DNA of 59,768 nt from Bifidobacterium panos (GTDB lineage: Bacteria > Actinomycetota > Actinomycetes > Actinomycetales > Bifidobacteriaceae). The notes beneath the pieces are model-generated. The model had not been told where the DNA came from. It made no database searches and was given only the letters and a program-made list of their open reading frames with translations. The translations under genes and the position numbers were made by a program. The stretch is taken from NCBI RefSeq assembly GCF_012932445.1, contig NZ_JAAIIJ010000026.1, positions 1 through 59,768 of the forward strand. Reading direction: 5' to 3'. Shown here in pieces: positions 30,085-39,400 of the stretch (the stretch's first letter is position 1; every line of letters begins with the position of its first letter).

Positions 30085-30465
30085 TCAATCGGCGCGGGAC
30101 GCATCCAGAGAATCCAGCGAATCAAGCAACACCTTCAACGCACGATGCACACCCGGCCCGCCCGTCTGCGATATGTATTCGAGCAAGTGCGCGTCGGCCT
30201 TGGGGTTCACCACCAGCCAGCGCCTCAAGTCGGGCACATAGCGCGCGATATGCCACAACACCTCCATATCGGTGTCAGGGTCGGCGGCCACACAAGGCGT
30301 CAGCAGCAGTGGCGGCAAGGGTGGGTCCAGCTCGGGCCGGCGAGATGCCGCCCGCGTCCCGGCGCCAGCACCCGCACCGGCACCAGCCTCGGCGCCAATC
30401 CCGCCCAACCGTTCGAGACGGCCAGCCCTAGTGAGCGAGCGCAACCGCCGGGTTTTGCGCTTCAT
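30085..30465 (-). CDS. Small LRV-repeat-like protein
   Basis: About 126 residues. The N-terminus is Arg/Lys-rich, followed by an Ala/Gly low-complexity linker (EAGAGAGAGAGT). The C-terminal part (DPDTDMEVLWHIARYVPDLR, then RWLVVNPKADAHLLEYISQ) has the variant leucine-rich repeat pattern seen in many bifidobacterial proteins. The ATG at 30465 follows AAAGGA and overlaps the end of the upstream gene by 38 bp, implying translational coupling. Function unknown. Confidence 0.6.
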   Translation of the reverse strand: MKRKTRRLRSLTRAGRLERLGGIGAEAGAGAGAGAGTRAASRRPELDPPLPPLLLTPCVAADPDTDMEVLWHIARYVPDLRRWLVVNPKADAHLLEYISQTGGPGVHRALKVLLDSLDSLDASRAD

Positions 30466-31072
30466 CGACCGGTGTCCTTTCCTCTTTGCATTCGCTGTAA
30501 TACAGACGAACGGTGTTGAAAAAGGCATGGGCGCGCGGCACCGTGGCCATGCAGGGGTTCTCGTTCAGAATCTGTATGCAATCGTCGGGGCTGAAATGGT
30601 ACGTCTGCATGAAATCGACCATCTGATCGACGAATGTGGTCGGGCCGGGCCGTCCGCTGAACATCGAAGCGATATCACAAGCCGTGCGTTGCGGGCTGGT
30701 GATGCTTAAATCCCCGATTGTCGTCATATGCACCTTGGCGATTTTGCGCGAGAAGACGCGAACGCGCCGACCGTGCCGCATCGTGCGGTAATGCGAATTC
30801 GACAGCACATCCAGTGTGGTGGGGAAATCACCACCCATCCACACCCATAGCGCGGTGAGTGCGCACGCGGCGGTGGGGAAGGGGATGAGCGCCTGTACGA
30901 TAAGCGCGCGGCCATATAAGGTGTTGGCATGCTCGGACCAATATCCGCTGCTGGTATCAAGCACACGAACCGTGCCCATGCGCGCCAGCCGATTGAGGCT
31001 TAGGGGCCCGGGAAGGTCGCGCTCGTGCAGCACGGGCGGAATTATGGGAGTCATCATCGTTGAAGTTTCCAT
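30428..31072 (-). CDS. AbiEi-like antitoxin-family / hypothetical protein
   Basis: About 214 residues from METSTMMTP. The segment ITSPQRTACDIASMF resembles the TSPxRTxxDxA motif of actinobacterial AbiEi-type transcriptional regulators. The rest (RDLPGPLSLNRLARMGTVRV near the N-terminus; FVDQMVDFMQTYHFSPDDCI later) fits a winged-helix plus effector layout loosely. No AbiEii-type nucleotidyltransferase toxin is adjacent. The start at 31072 is 14 nt from AGGAGG. The longer frame from 31231 would cross DnaA-box-like sites. Confidence 0.5.
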   Translation of the reverse strand: METSTMMTPIIPPVLHERDLPGPLSLNRLARMGTVRVLDTSSGYWSEHANTLYGRALIVQALIPFPTAACALTALWVWMGGDFPTTLDVLSNSHYRTMRHGRRVRVFSRKIAKVHMTTIGDLSITSPQRTACDIASMFSGRPGPTTFVDQMVDFMQTYHFSPDDCIQILNENPCMATVPRAHAFFNTVRLYYSECKEERTPVDEAQNPAVALAH

Positions 31073-31131
31073 GGTCAGACCATATACCTCCTGACGAGCG
31101 TGCGCTACGGACTCTTGGGAAAATGTGAGTT

Positions 31132-31242
31132 TGTGGATAAGCAACGGGCTGCGGCATGGAAAAATGTGCACAAGTCTGTGCGTCATTTTCGTTTTCTGCC
31201 GAGCTTTGTGGAGGCCCTCGAGGTTATCCATAGTTATCCACA
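31132..31242. promoter_or_regulatory. Cluster of DnaA boxes upstream of metG
   Basis: TGTGGATAA at 31132-31140, TTATCCATA at 31224-31232 and TTATCCACA at 31234-31242. Two are perfect consensus DnaA boxes and one has a single change; the last two are separated by one base. They lie 33-143 bp before the metG start and upstream of the divergent AbiEi-like gene. Confidence 0.7.
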
Positions 31243-31274
31243 GGTGTCCCCGCCGCGCCGGATAATCGGGCTTT

Positions 31275-33137
31275 ATGAGTCATATTCTGGTGAATGTCGC
31301 ATGGCCGTACGCAAATGGCCCCCGTCACATCGGCCATGTGGCCGGCTTTGGCGTGCCGTCGGACGTGTACGCGCGCTACGAGCGCATGAAGGGCAACGAC
31401 GTGCTGATGGTGTCGGGCACGGATGAACACGGCACCCCCATTCTCGTGGAGGCGGAGAAGGAGGGCCTGAGCGCCCAGGAGCTGGCGAATCGCTACAATC
31501 GCGTCATCGCCAAGGATTTGTGCGATTTGGGCTTGAGCTACGATCTGTTCACCCGCACCACCACCGGCAATCACGAGCAGGTGGTGCAGGAGCTGTTCAA
31601 GCAGTGCCTCGCCAATGGCTATATTTATAAGGGCACCCAGCAGGTGGCCATCTCACCTTCGACCGGCCGCACATTGCCCGACCGCTATATCGAGGGCGAA
31701 TGCCCGATCTGCCACACGCAAGGCGCGCGCGGCGACCAGTGCGACGTCTGCGGCAACGAGCTCGACCCGGACGAGCTGATCAACCCCGTCTCCAAAATCA
31801 ACGGCGAAACCCCACGTTTCGAGCAGACCGAGCATTTCTTCCTCGACCTGCCGGCGCTGGCCGAGGCGAACCTCGCCTGGCTCAATACCCGCGAGGGCTG
31901 GCGCACCAACGTCATCAACTTCTCCAAGGGTCTGTTCAAGGAGGTCAAGCCGCGCGCCATCACGCGCGACATCGACTGGGGCATCCCGGTGCCGGTGGAC
32001 GGCTGGATCGACAACCCGAACAAGAAGCTGTATGTGTGGTTCGACGCGGTGATTGGCTATCTGTCGGCCTCCATCGAATGGGCACGGCGCAAGGGCGAGC
32101 CCGAAGCGTGGCGCGAATGGTGGAACAATCCCGAAGCCCCCGCCTACTATTTCATGGGTAAGGACAACATCACCTTCCATTCGCAGATTTGGCCCTCCGA
32201 AATGCTCGCCTACAACGGCCAGGGTTCCAAGGGCGGCGAGACGGGCGAATATGGCCCGCTGAACATGCCCGAGCAGGTGGTGGCAAGCGAGTTCATGACA
32301 ATGGAGGGCAAGAAGTTCTCCTCCTCGCGCGGCATCGTGATTTATGTCAAGGACATCCTCGCGCGCTACCCGGTGGACGCCGTGCGCTATTACATCTCCA
32401 TCGCCGGCCCCGAAAGCTCCGACTCCGACTTCACTTGGGCCGAGTTCGTGCGTCACAACAACGAGGAGCTGGCCGCATCCTGGGGCAATCTGGTCAATCG
32501 CGTGGCCAATCTTGTCGCCAAGAACTTCGGTGAGATTCCGCCGTTGGACGAGGCTTCGATGACCGCTGAAGACCGCGCGCTGCTGGCCGAAACGGCGGGT
32601 GCTTTCGACACGGTGGGTGGTTATATCGACAGCCACCATCAGAAGGCCGCGCTGCTTGAGGCGATGCGCGTGGTGGGTGAGATCAACAAATACATCTCCG
32701 CCACCGAACCTTGGAAAATCAAGGATGATCAGGCGCGGCTGGGCACGGTGCTGCATGTGGCGGCCCAAGCCGTTTCGGACGCGAACCACTTGCTCGCCCC
32801 GTTCCTGCCGCACGCTTCGCAGAAGGTGTTCGAAGCGCTGGGCGGCAAAGGCACCTTCTCGCCGTTGCCGCGCTTGGAAGAGGTCGAGGATCTGGACAAG
32901 CCGAACTTCTCCTATCCGATCATCACCGGCGATTATGTGTTGGGCGAGACGGTGCACCCTTGGCGGAGCGAACCCATCGAGGTTGGCGCGCCTGTGGCCA
33001 AGCCGACGCCGATTTTCGCGAAGATTCCGCCCGAGGCCGTCGAGGAGGAACTGGCTCGTTTCGACGAAGCGCTGGCCGCCCGCCGCGAGGCCGAGGCACA
33101 GCGTCTCGCCGCCGAGAAAGCCAAGCTCGAGGGCTGA
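31275..33137 (+). CDS. metG: Methionyl-tRNA synthetase
   Basis: 620 residues; charges tRNA-Met with methionine. The class I signature is [11 protein letters not shown] (near residue 10), and KKFSSS (346-351) is the KMSKS-equivalent. A zinc knuckle is formed by Cys143, Cys146, Cys156 and Cys159 in [18 protein letters not shown]. The anticodon-binding helical domain follows, and the C-terminus is a charged helix ([20 protein letters not shown]). There is no C-terminal tRNA-binding EMAP-like domain. A terminator follows at 33332. Confidence 0.97.
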   Translation: MSHILVNVAWPYANGPRHIGHVAGFGVPSDVYARYERMKGNDVLMVSGTDEHGTPILVEAEKEGLSAQELANRYNRVIAKDLCDLGLSYDLFTRTTTGNHEQVVQELFKQCLANGYIYKGTQQVAISPSTGRTLPDRYIEGECPICHTQGARGDQCDVCGNELDPDELINPVSKINGETPRFEQTEHFFLDLPALAEANLAWLNTREGWRTNVINFSKGLFKEVKPRAITRDIDWGIPVPVDGWIDNPNKKLYVWFDAVIGYLSASIEWARRKGEPEAWREWWNNPEAPAYYFMGKDNITFHSQIWPSEMLAYNGQGSKGGETGEYGPLNMPEQVVASEFMTMEGKKFSSSRGIVIYVKDILARYPVDAVRYYISIAGPESSDSDFTWAEFVRHNNEELAASWGNLVNRVANLVAKNFGEIPPLDEASMTAEDRALLAETAGAFDTVGGYIDSHHQKAALLEAMRVVGEINKYISATEPWKIKDDQARLGTVLHVAAQAVSDANHLLAPFLPHASQKVFEALGGKGTFSPLPRLEEVEDLDKPNFSYPIITGDYVLGETVHPWRSEPIEVGAPVAKPTPIFAKIPPEAVEEELARFDEALAARREAEAQRLAAEKAKLEG

Positions 33138-33331
33138 GGGGCTGACAGGCTGACAGGGCTGGCGAAACCGATAGCATCACAAACTCGTTACAAATTGCCA
33201 AGAAGATTTTCAGGAAGGGGTATCATTACGCCAAGGAAATGGCGTTTATATAGAACATGTCAGCGGTTGAGCCGCAGACGAGGTTTCTTAACAGGAACCC
33301 CATAACTGAACCCTTCTTCTCTCTTCTCTCT

Positions 33332-33366
33332 CACCCGGCGGTTCTCCCGCCGGGTTTCTCTTTTTC
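33332..33366 (+). terminator. Intrinsic terminator of metG region
   Basis: ACCCGGCGG / CCGCCGGGT stem with a short loop, followed by a T-rich run (TTTCTCTTTTTCTC). Confidence 0.85.
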
Positions 33367-33414
33367 TCTTTATCTTTTCCGCTCCGTAAACACTGTGAAC
33401 ATGCCACCCAGAGC

Positions 33415-33536
33415 TTCAAATATCGGAATTTTTGACAAAAACGCCAGTTTGAAATGCGGCATTTTTGACAAATAGCCCGGTTTGAAATGTGGAATTTTTG
33501 ACAAAAACCATACTTTGAAATGCGGCATTTTTGACA
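33415..33536. repeat. 33-bp tandem repeats upstream of the kinase gene
   Basis: Units beginning TTTGAAATGCGGCATTTTTG start at 33415 (diverged), 33448, 33481 and 33514 (partial). Each carries TTGACA, the -35 consensus, at 33432, 33465, 33498 and 33531. The array ends about 100 bp before the kinase start. The rest of 33138-33637 holds only the terminator. Confidence 0.9.
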
Positions 33537-33637
33537 TCACCGCCGCTCATAGCTACTGTCATAAGGGATATCGAAGCAGCCATTTTCTATGGTGACTCAT
33601 GCGGTGTAGGGCGGTTTAACGTCTACACTGGGGAAGC

Positions 33638-35497
33638 ATGAGCGATGTGAGTGCGTTGAATCTTCAGGCTGGCGCGATGGTGGGCGGCTACACGCTGGTT
33701 TCGCGCCTCGGCACCGGAGCCATGGGGTCGGTGTGGCGTGTGCGTGATGACGGCGGGCAGATTTACGCGATGAAGATTCTGCGCGATTCGCTGTCCGACG
33801 AGGGGGACGGACGGGCGGCCCAGCAGGACCCGAGCCTTAAGGAAAACGTCACGGCTCGCGAGCGCTTGCGCCGTGAGGCCTTGGCGCTGCAGAAAATACA
33901 CCATCCCGGGGTGTGTGGCATCGTTGATATGGAATTGGACGATGCGCTGGCGTTCATCGTCACCGAACTCATCGAAGGCAAGAACCTCAAAGAGGACGTC
34001 GAGACCAACGGCGCGTATGTGGGCAATGATTTGGAACGGCTTGCCAGCAAACTGATCGACGCGGTCAAAGCCGTGCATGCGGCTGGTATTGTGCACCGCG
34101 ATATCAAGCCGACGAATGTGATGGTGTCGGCAACGGGGCCGGTGCTGGTCGATTTCGGCATTGCCATGGGCGAGGACGAAAGCCATGTGACCCGCACCGG
34201 GTTGGTGATGGGCACTCCAGGGTTCATCGCCCCGGAAGTCATCGACGGCGCCGAATCCAGCGAGGAGACGGACTGGTGGTCGACGGCTTCGGTGCTGGCG
34301 TTCGCCGCGACCGGCAAACCGGTGTTCGGCACCAAGCCGATGATGGCGGTGCTAGAGCGCGCCGCGGCGGGCAATGCGCATCTGGCCGGCTTGCCGCCGC
34401 ACACGATCACCGCGTTCCGTAGCGCGTTGAACCCGGATGCGCACCAACGATGCACACCCGATCAGCTCGTTCACGCCATTGCCTTGGACGCGCTGAATCC
34501 TCTCGCCTGGCAATCTTCGGACACCGGCTCGAACGCCGACGCGAACACCAGCTCGAACACGAGCGAGACAGAGGTGGTGCGCCCTTTTGACCCATCGTCG
34601 CCGGGTCAAGCGGCGCAACCATCCGAGCCATCGCAACAGACGTTGCCGGCCCAAGCGCAGCACAGCGACGACCCGCGCACGATCTGGCTGAGTTCGACCG
34701 ACGGGAACCGTGAGGGCTCGGCGGCCGCGATGCCCGTGCCCGCCGAACAGTGCACGGTGACGCTTGCCAGCGACCGTCTTGGTCCCAAGGATGTTCCGGG
34801 GACAACTGTTTTGCCCGCCGCCTTGCCGGCGCGGTTGGAGCCGGCGCAACCAGTGCAACCGGCGCGGGAAGTGGCGCAACAGCCAATGCCAGTGCAGTCG
34901 CCGGTACAGCAATTGCCGGTACAGCCGGTGCAGCAACCGCAACAACCGGTGCAGCCTCCGTCTCCAAACCCCGCCGACATCAAACGCGGCCAATACCTTA
35001 CGCGCGGCGCGCTGCCGTTGGCGTTGCTGGCAGCCATACCGGCCCTGGCCGCTCTGCTGCATCCGGTGGCGGGCGTATTGGTCGCCACCCTGCTGTTTTG
35101 GCTGCTGCTCACAGTCGGGTCGAATATTGAATCACAATTGGAACGCGAAAGCCGGCGTGGGGGCGTACGCAAGGGAACGGATACGGCGCTACGCCTGCTT
35201 TCGTTGCCGTGGCATCTGGTTAAGGCCGCGGTATGGGCGTTGGGGCGGGCGCTGTTGTTCGCGTGTGTGGATATTGCTGCCGTGGTCACGGCCGCGTTGA
35301 TACTGCAGCTTCCCTGGGCGATGACGCCATTGCCGATTGATATCTGGCCGCACGCGATTCCCTGGCTCACCGACGGCCCGCTGTCCATTACGGGCCTGAC
35401 GCTCGCCTGCATGGCGGCGGTGTCATGGTTGCTCACCGCCTTCTGGCCGCACGCAACAACGTTGCGCCTCGGCGCCGGACGTTTATTTGCCCGTTAA
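33638..35497 (+). CDS. Serine/threonine protein kinase with C-terminal membrane part
   Basis: 619 residues. The kinase domain (about 1-290) has the glycine loop LGTGAMGSVW, Lys46 in AMKIL, HRDIKPTN with catalytic Asp155, DFG Asp172, and APE in GFIAPEV. A long Pro/Gln/Ala-rich linker (about 290-440) follows. Four or so hydrophobic segments occupy the C-terminus (LPLALLAAIPALAALL, VLVATLLFWLLLTV and two later). Actinobacterial PknB-type kinases usually have one helix and PASTA repeats; here neither PASTA domains nor a single-span layout is seen. Substrates are unknown. Confidence 0.88.
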   Translation: MSDVSALNLQAGAMVGGYTLVSRLGTGAMGSVWRVRDDGGQIYAMKILRDSLSDEGDGRAAQQDPSLKENVTARERLRREALALQKIHHPGVCGIVDMELDDALAFIVTELIEGKNLKEDVETNGAYVGNDLERLASKLIDAVKAVHAAGIVHRDIKPTNVMVSATGPVLVDFGIAMGEDESHVTRTGLVMGTPGFIAPEVIDGAESSEETDWWSTASVLAFAATGKPVFGTKPMMAVLERAAAGNAHLAGLPPHTITAFRSALNPDAHQRCTPDQLVHAIALDALNPLAWQSSDTGSNADANTSSNTSETEVVRPFDPSSPGQAAQPSEPSQQTLPAQAQHSDDPRTIWLSSTDGNREGSAAAMPVPAEQCTVTLASDRLGPKDVPGTTVLPAALPARLEPAQPVQPAREVAQQPMPVQSPVQQLPVQPVQQPQQPVQPPSPNPADIKRGQYLTRGALPLALLAAIPALAALLHPVAGVLVATLLFWLLLTVGSNIESQLERESRRGGVRKGTDTALRLLSLPWHLVKAAVWALGRALLFACVDIAAVVTAALILQLPWAMTPLPIDIWPHAIPWLTDGPLSITGLTLACMAAVSWLLTAFWPHATTLRLGAGRLFAR

Positions 35498-35656
35498 CAA
35501 CACACAGCCCGGTAGGCCGTACGTATCGATGCCAGCCGACCGCCATGTAACGGCATCAGCAATCCCGCGGCCTCCGCGCCCCAATCAGCCGAACTGCCTG
35601 ATGTAATCGGCGAAGGCGCCATCGGGCACGTCGACGGAATCCATGATTTCACGGAC

Positions 35657-35983
35657 CTAGTCGAGGGATTCGCGACGCTCGTGCTCGCTGCGCTTCCTGT
35701 ACTCCAGCACATCACTGAGCCTCATATACCGATACGACTGGCTCCCCAGCCTGGTATACGGCATAAGCCCGTCGTCGAGCATGCGCATGACGGTTCTGCG
35801 CGACACCCCCAGAATCTTCGCCGCCTCACCCGTCGTAATATGTTCGGCCGCCCGCCCGGCCGTGTCCAGCACAGCCTCGCGGGCACGCTCATATTCCTCG
35901 GCCGTCAACTCGATTACATTGCCCCTGCCATCGGACAGTTGCGCGACGCCCGACACGCCTGCTTTCGCGGCTGTGATGTTCAT
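35657..35983 (-). CDS. Excisionase-type helix-turn-helix protein
   Basis: 108 residues. An N-terminal ELTAEEYERAREAVLD segment is followed by the winged-helix motif ITTGEAAKILGVSRRTVMRM and PYTRLGSQSYRYMRLSDVLEY. Many actinobacterial proteins like this are antitoxins paired with PIN-domain toxins, but no toxin gene follows. The frame continues past the TAG stop as VREIMDSVDVPDGAFADYIR and ends at 35588, suggesting a C-terminal tail lost through one base change (CAG to TAG). Confidence 0.7.
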   Translation of the reverse strand: MNITAAKAGVSGVAQLSDGRGNVIELTAEEYERAREAVLDTAGRAAEHITTGEAAKILGVSRRTVMRMLDDGLMPYTRLGSQSYRYMRLSDVLEYRKRSEHERRESLD

Positions 35984-36268
35984 GGCCGTTCCCTTCCTAC
36001 CGCATCCACTCTACCACGAAATGGTCAGAATGGACACAGTGGACAGAATGGCTCCTGCGTCCTTGCACGCGACCCGACGGTCGGCCCCGGATGCGTCATC
36101 TTCACATGGTCCTACCGAACATGAGCGCTCCGCTGACGCGGCGGCTCTGCCCGGTGAACTCCAACACACCCCGAATCACAGTGTCCGCCCATCCGATTGT
36201 TAGCACCATACCGAGAACCAAAAACAGCGGGAAAGCACGTTTGCTAAGCAATGGCCCGTGCCTTGGGG

Positions 36269-36341
36269 GGCGGATGTTGCCGTGTTCGACACCCTCCGGG
36301 CCGGTAGGCCAAGTCTTACGTCTCACACGGCAACATCCGCC
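36269..36341. repeat. 73-bp palindromic element, copy B (inverted)
   Basis: Same element as 382-454 and 42396-42468, in opposite orientation, with both 17-bp arms perfect. A short piece of the GCAGCGATAGCGTCGCGAGC module follows (36350-36390). The interval 35984-36467 contains no gene apart from this and the terminator. Confidence 0.85.
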
Positions 36342-36417
36342 CCAAAGGGGGCTCTTCGTAACAGCGAGCAGCGATAGCGTCGCGAGCGCGCGAACCCAAA
36401 CACGGGAGCCAAGAACA

Positions 36418-36450
36418 AAAAGCCCAGGCCGACGAAAGGCCTGGGCTTTT
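36418..36450 (-). terminator. Terminator of the surface-protein gene
   Basis: AAAAGCCCAGGCC / GGCCTGGGCTTTT forms a long stem 18 bp after the stop codon; the minus strand continues into TTTTTGTTC. Confidence 0.85.
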
Positions 36451-36467
36451 AATCAATGAGAACGTAA

Positions 36468-39400
36468 TCAACGGGAGCGCTTGCGGCGCAGGATGCCTAC
36501 TGTTACGCCGGCTGCGGCCAAGGCCAGAGCGGTCACGCCAGCGGCCAGAGCGGTGGCGCCGGTGGAAGCCAGAGTGTTCAGCTTGGTCCACCTGGCGTGC
36601 AGCGTCTTACCCTCGGCATCCTTCAGGCTGGTGACCAAGTTGCCCTCGTCGTCATACCAGCCGTCGAACTTGTAGCCCTCACGGGTCGGAGTGGGCAACG
36701 TGCCGTCCGCACCGGTCCAACCCTCCGGCATGGCGCCGCCATTCGGATCATACTTGGCACCGTCGTTGTCGCCGGTGGCGTCGGTGTTGCCACCATTGTC
36801 AGTGTCGGCGTTCTTAGTCCACTTGGCGGTGATCTTCATATCCTGCGCATTGGCGGGGATGGTGTCGAGCTTGTTACCGGCCTCGTCATACCAACCGTCG
36901 AACGTGTAACCGTCACGAGTCGGAGTCGGAAGCTCGGTCTCCTCACCATACGTGTGAGTCTTCGGAGCATCGGCCGGCAGGGTACCGCCGTCCAGGTCGT
37001 ACGTAATGCCGTACTCGTCCGCGGTCCACTTGGCCGTGATCTTCAGATCCTGCGCATCGGCGGGAATGGTATCGATCTTATTGCCGTTCTCGTCATACCA
37101 GCCGTCGAAGGTGTAACCGTCACGAGTCGGAGTCGGCAGCTTCGTCTCCTGGCCATACGTGTGGGTCTTCGGAGCGTCCGTCGGCAGGGTGCCGCCGTCC
37201 GGGTCGTACGTGATGTCGTACTCGTTGCCCTTCCACTTCGCGGTGATCTTCATGTCCTGCGCGCCGGCGGGGATAGTGTCGACCTTGTTACCGGCCTCGT
37301 CATACCAGCCGTCGAACGTGTAGCCGTCACGAGTCGGAGTCGGCAGCTTCGTCTCCTGGCCATACGTGTGGGTCTTCGGAGCGTCCGTCGGCAGCGTGCC
37401 GCCGTCCGGGTCGTACGTGATGCCGTACTCGTCCGCGGTCCACTTCGCGGTGACCTTCATGTCCTTGGCGTCAGTGGGAATGGTATCGAGCTTCTTGCCG
37501 GCCTCGTCATACCAACCGTCGAACGTGTAACCGTCCTTCGCCGGGGTGGGCAGCTTCGTCTCCTGGCCATACGTGTGGGTCTTCGGCGCGTCCTCGGGCA
37601 GGGTACCGCCATTGGGGTCGTACGTGATGTCGTACTCGTCCGCGGTCCACTTGGCCGTGATCTTCATGTCCTTGGCATCGGTGGGAATGGCGTCGACCTT
37701 GTTGCCGGCCTCGTCGTACCAGCCGTCGAACGTATAACCGTCCTTCGTCGGGGTGGGCAGCTTCGTCTCCTCACCGTACGTGTGAGTCTTCGGCGCGTCC
37801 GTCGGCAGCGCGCCGCCGTCCGGGTTGTACGTGATGTCGTACTTGTTGCCCGCCCACTGGGCGTACAGGGTCACCGTCCCGCCGTTCTCGGCGGTCAGGT
37901 CGCTCACCCGCTGGCCGTCCGCATAGGACACGCCCGCGCCATCGACCTGGGTGTTCCACCCGGCAAACCCGTAACCGTCACGCTCGAACGCGTTCGCCGA
38001 CAACTCACGCGCCTCGCCATACACAAACGACTGGTCGGACATGTCACCCGCACCACCATTCGCATCGAACCTCACCACATACGGATTACCGGTCCACTTC
38101 GCATACAGCGTCAGGTTCTCCGCCGGCATCTTGGACGTGGCGAAATCCCACTCGTCCTTATCGGCACACGCCGCATCCGTATACCAGCCACCGAACGCGT
38201 AACCAGCCTCCGACGGATCGGCAGCGGGCTTCGCAACCTGCGCCTCATACTTGACACCCGTCAACCCAGAAGGCGCGGCACCATGCCCGTTCGCGTCGAA
38301 CGTCACATCATACTTATTACGCGTGTAGTAGATCTTCACGACAGTCTTGCCGTCACCGGCGATCTTCGACTGCGCCACCTCCGCGGGAGCAGTGAAACCC
38401 GTATAGGACTTCGCCTTGGCATCGGTATCCTGATCCGTCGTACCGTGCCCCGTCTCCGTATCCTTGGACTGGAGCGTATACTCGTCGTCGTCATCCACGT
38501 TCTGCAGATAATGCTCGACCGTGTACTCGGTGTCCGTGTTCGCGGTCCACTTCGCGTACAGGGTCAGGTTCTTGGCCGGCATCTTGGACGTGGCGAAATC
38601 CCACTTGTCCTTATCGGCGCACGCCGCATCCGTATACCAGCCACCGAACGTGTACCCGGCCTCCGACGGATCGCCGGGCTTCGCAACCTGCGCCTCATAC
38701 TTGACACCCGTCAACCCAGAGGGCGCGGTGCCGTGACCGTTCGCGTCGAACGTCACGTCATACTTGTTGCGCGTGTACTGAATCTTCACCACCGTCGAAC
38801 CATCACCGGCAATCTTCGACTGCGCCACCGTTGTGGGAGCCATGAAACCCGGATAGGACCTCGCCTTGGCATCGGTATCCTGATCCGTCGTACCCTGCTT
38901 CGTCTCCGTATCCTCGGACTGGAGCGTGTACTCGTCATCGTCCACGTTCTGCAAGTAATGCTCCACCGTGTACTCGGTGTCCGTATTCGGCGTCCACTTC
39001 GCATACAGCGTCAGATTCTTGGCCGGCATCTTGGACGTGGCGAAATCCCACTTCTTCGCATCGGTGCACTTCTGATCCTCGTACCAGCCACCGAACGTGT
39101 AACCAGCCTCCGACGGATCACCGGGCTTTGCAACCTGCGCCTCATACTTGACACCCGTCACCTTCTCCGGCGCGGTGCCGTGCCCGTTCGCGTCGAACGT
39201 CACATCATACTTGTTACGCGTGTACTGAATCTTCACCACCGTCGAACCATCACCGGCAATCTTCGACTGCGCCACCGTTGTGGGAGCGGTGAAACCCGTA
39301 TAGGACTTCGCCTTGGCATCGGTGCCCTGATCCGTCGTACCCTGCTTCGTCTCCGTATCCTTGGACTGGAGCGTGTACTCGTCATCGTCCACGTTCTGCA

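Noticed and set aside
31073..31274. T-box or other riboswitch upstream of metG
   Set aside because: No T-box antiterminator motif (TGGNACCGCG-like) or terminator pair was seen; the interval holds DnaA boxes.
33415..33536. Possible CRISPR array
   Set aside because: The units are directly contiguous 33-bp tandem repeats without unique spacers, and no cas gene is nearby.
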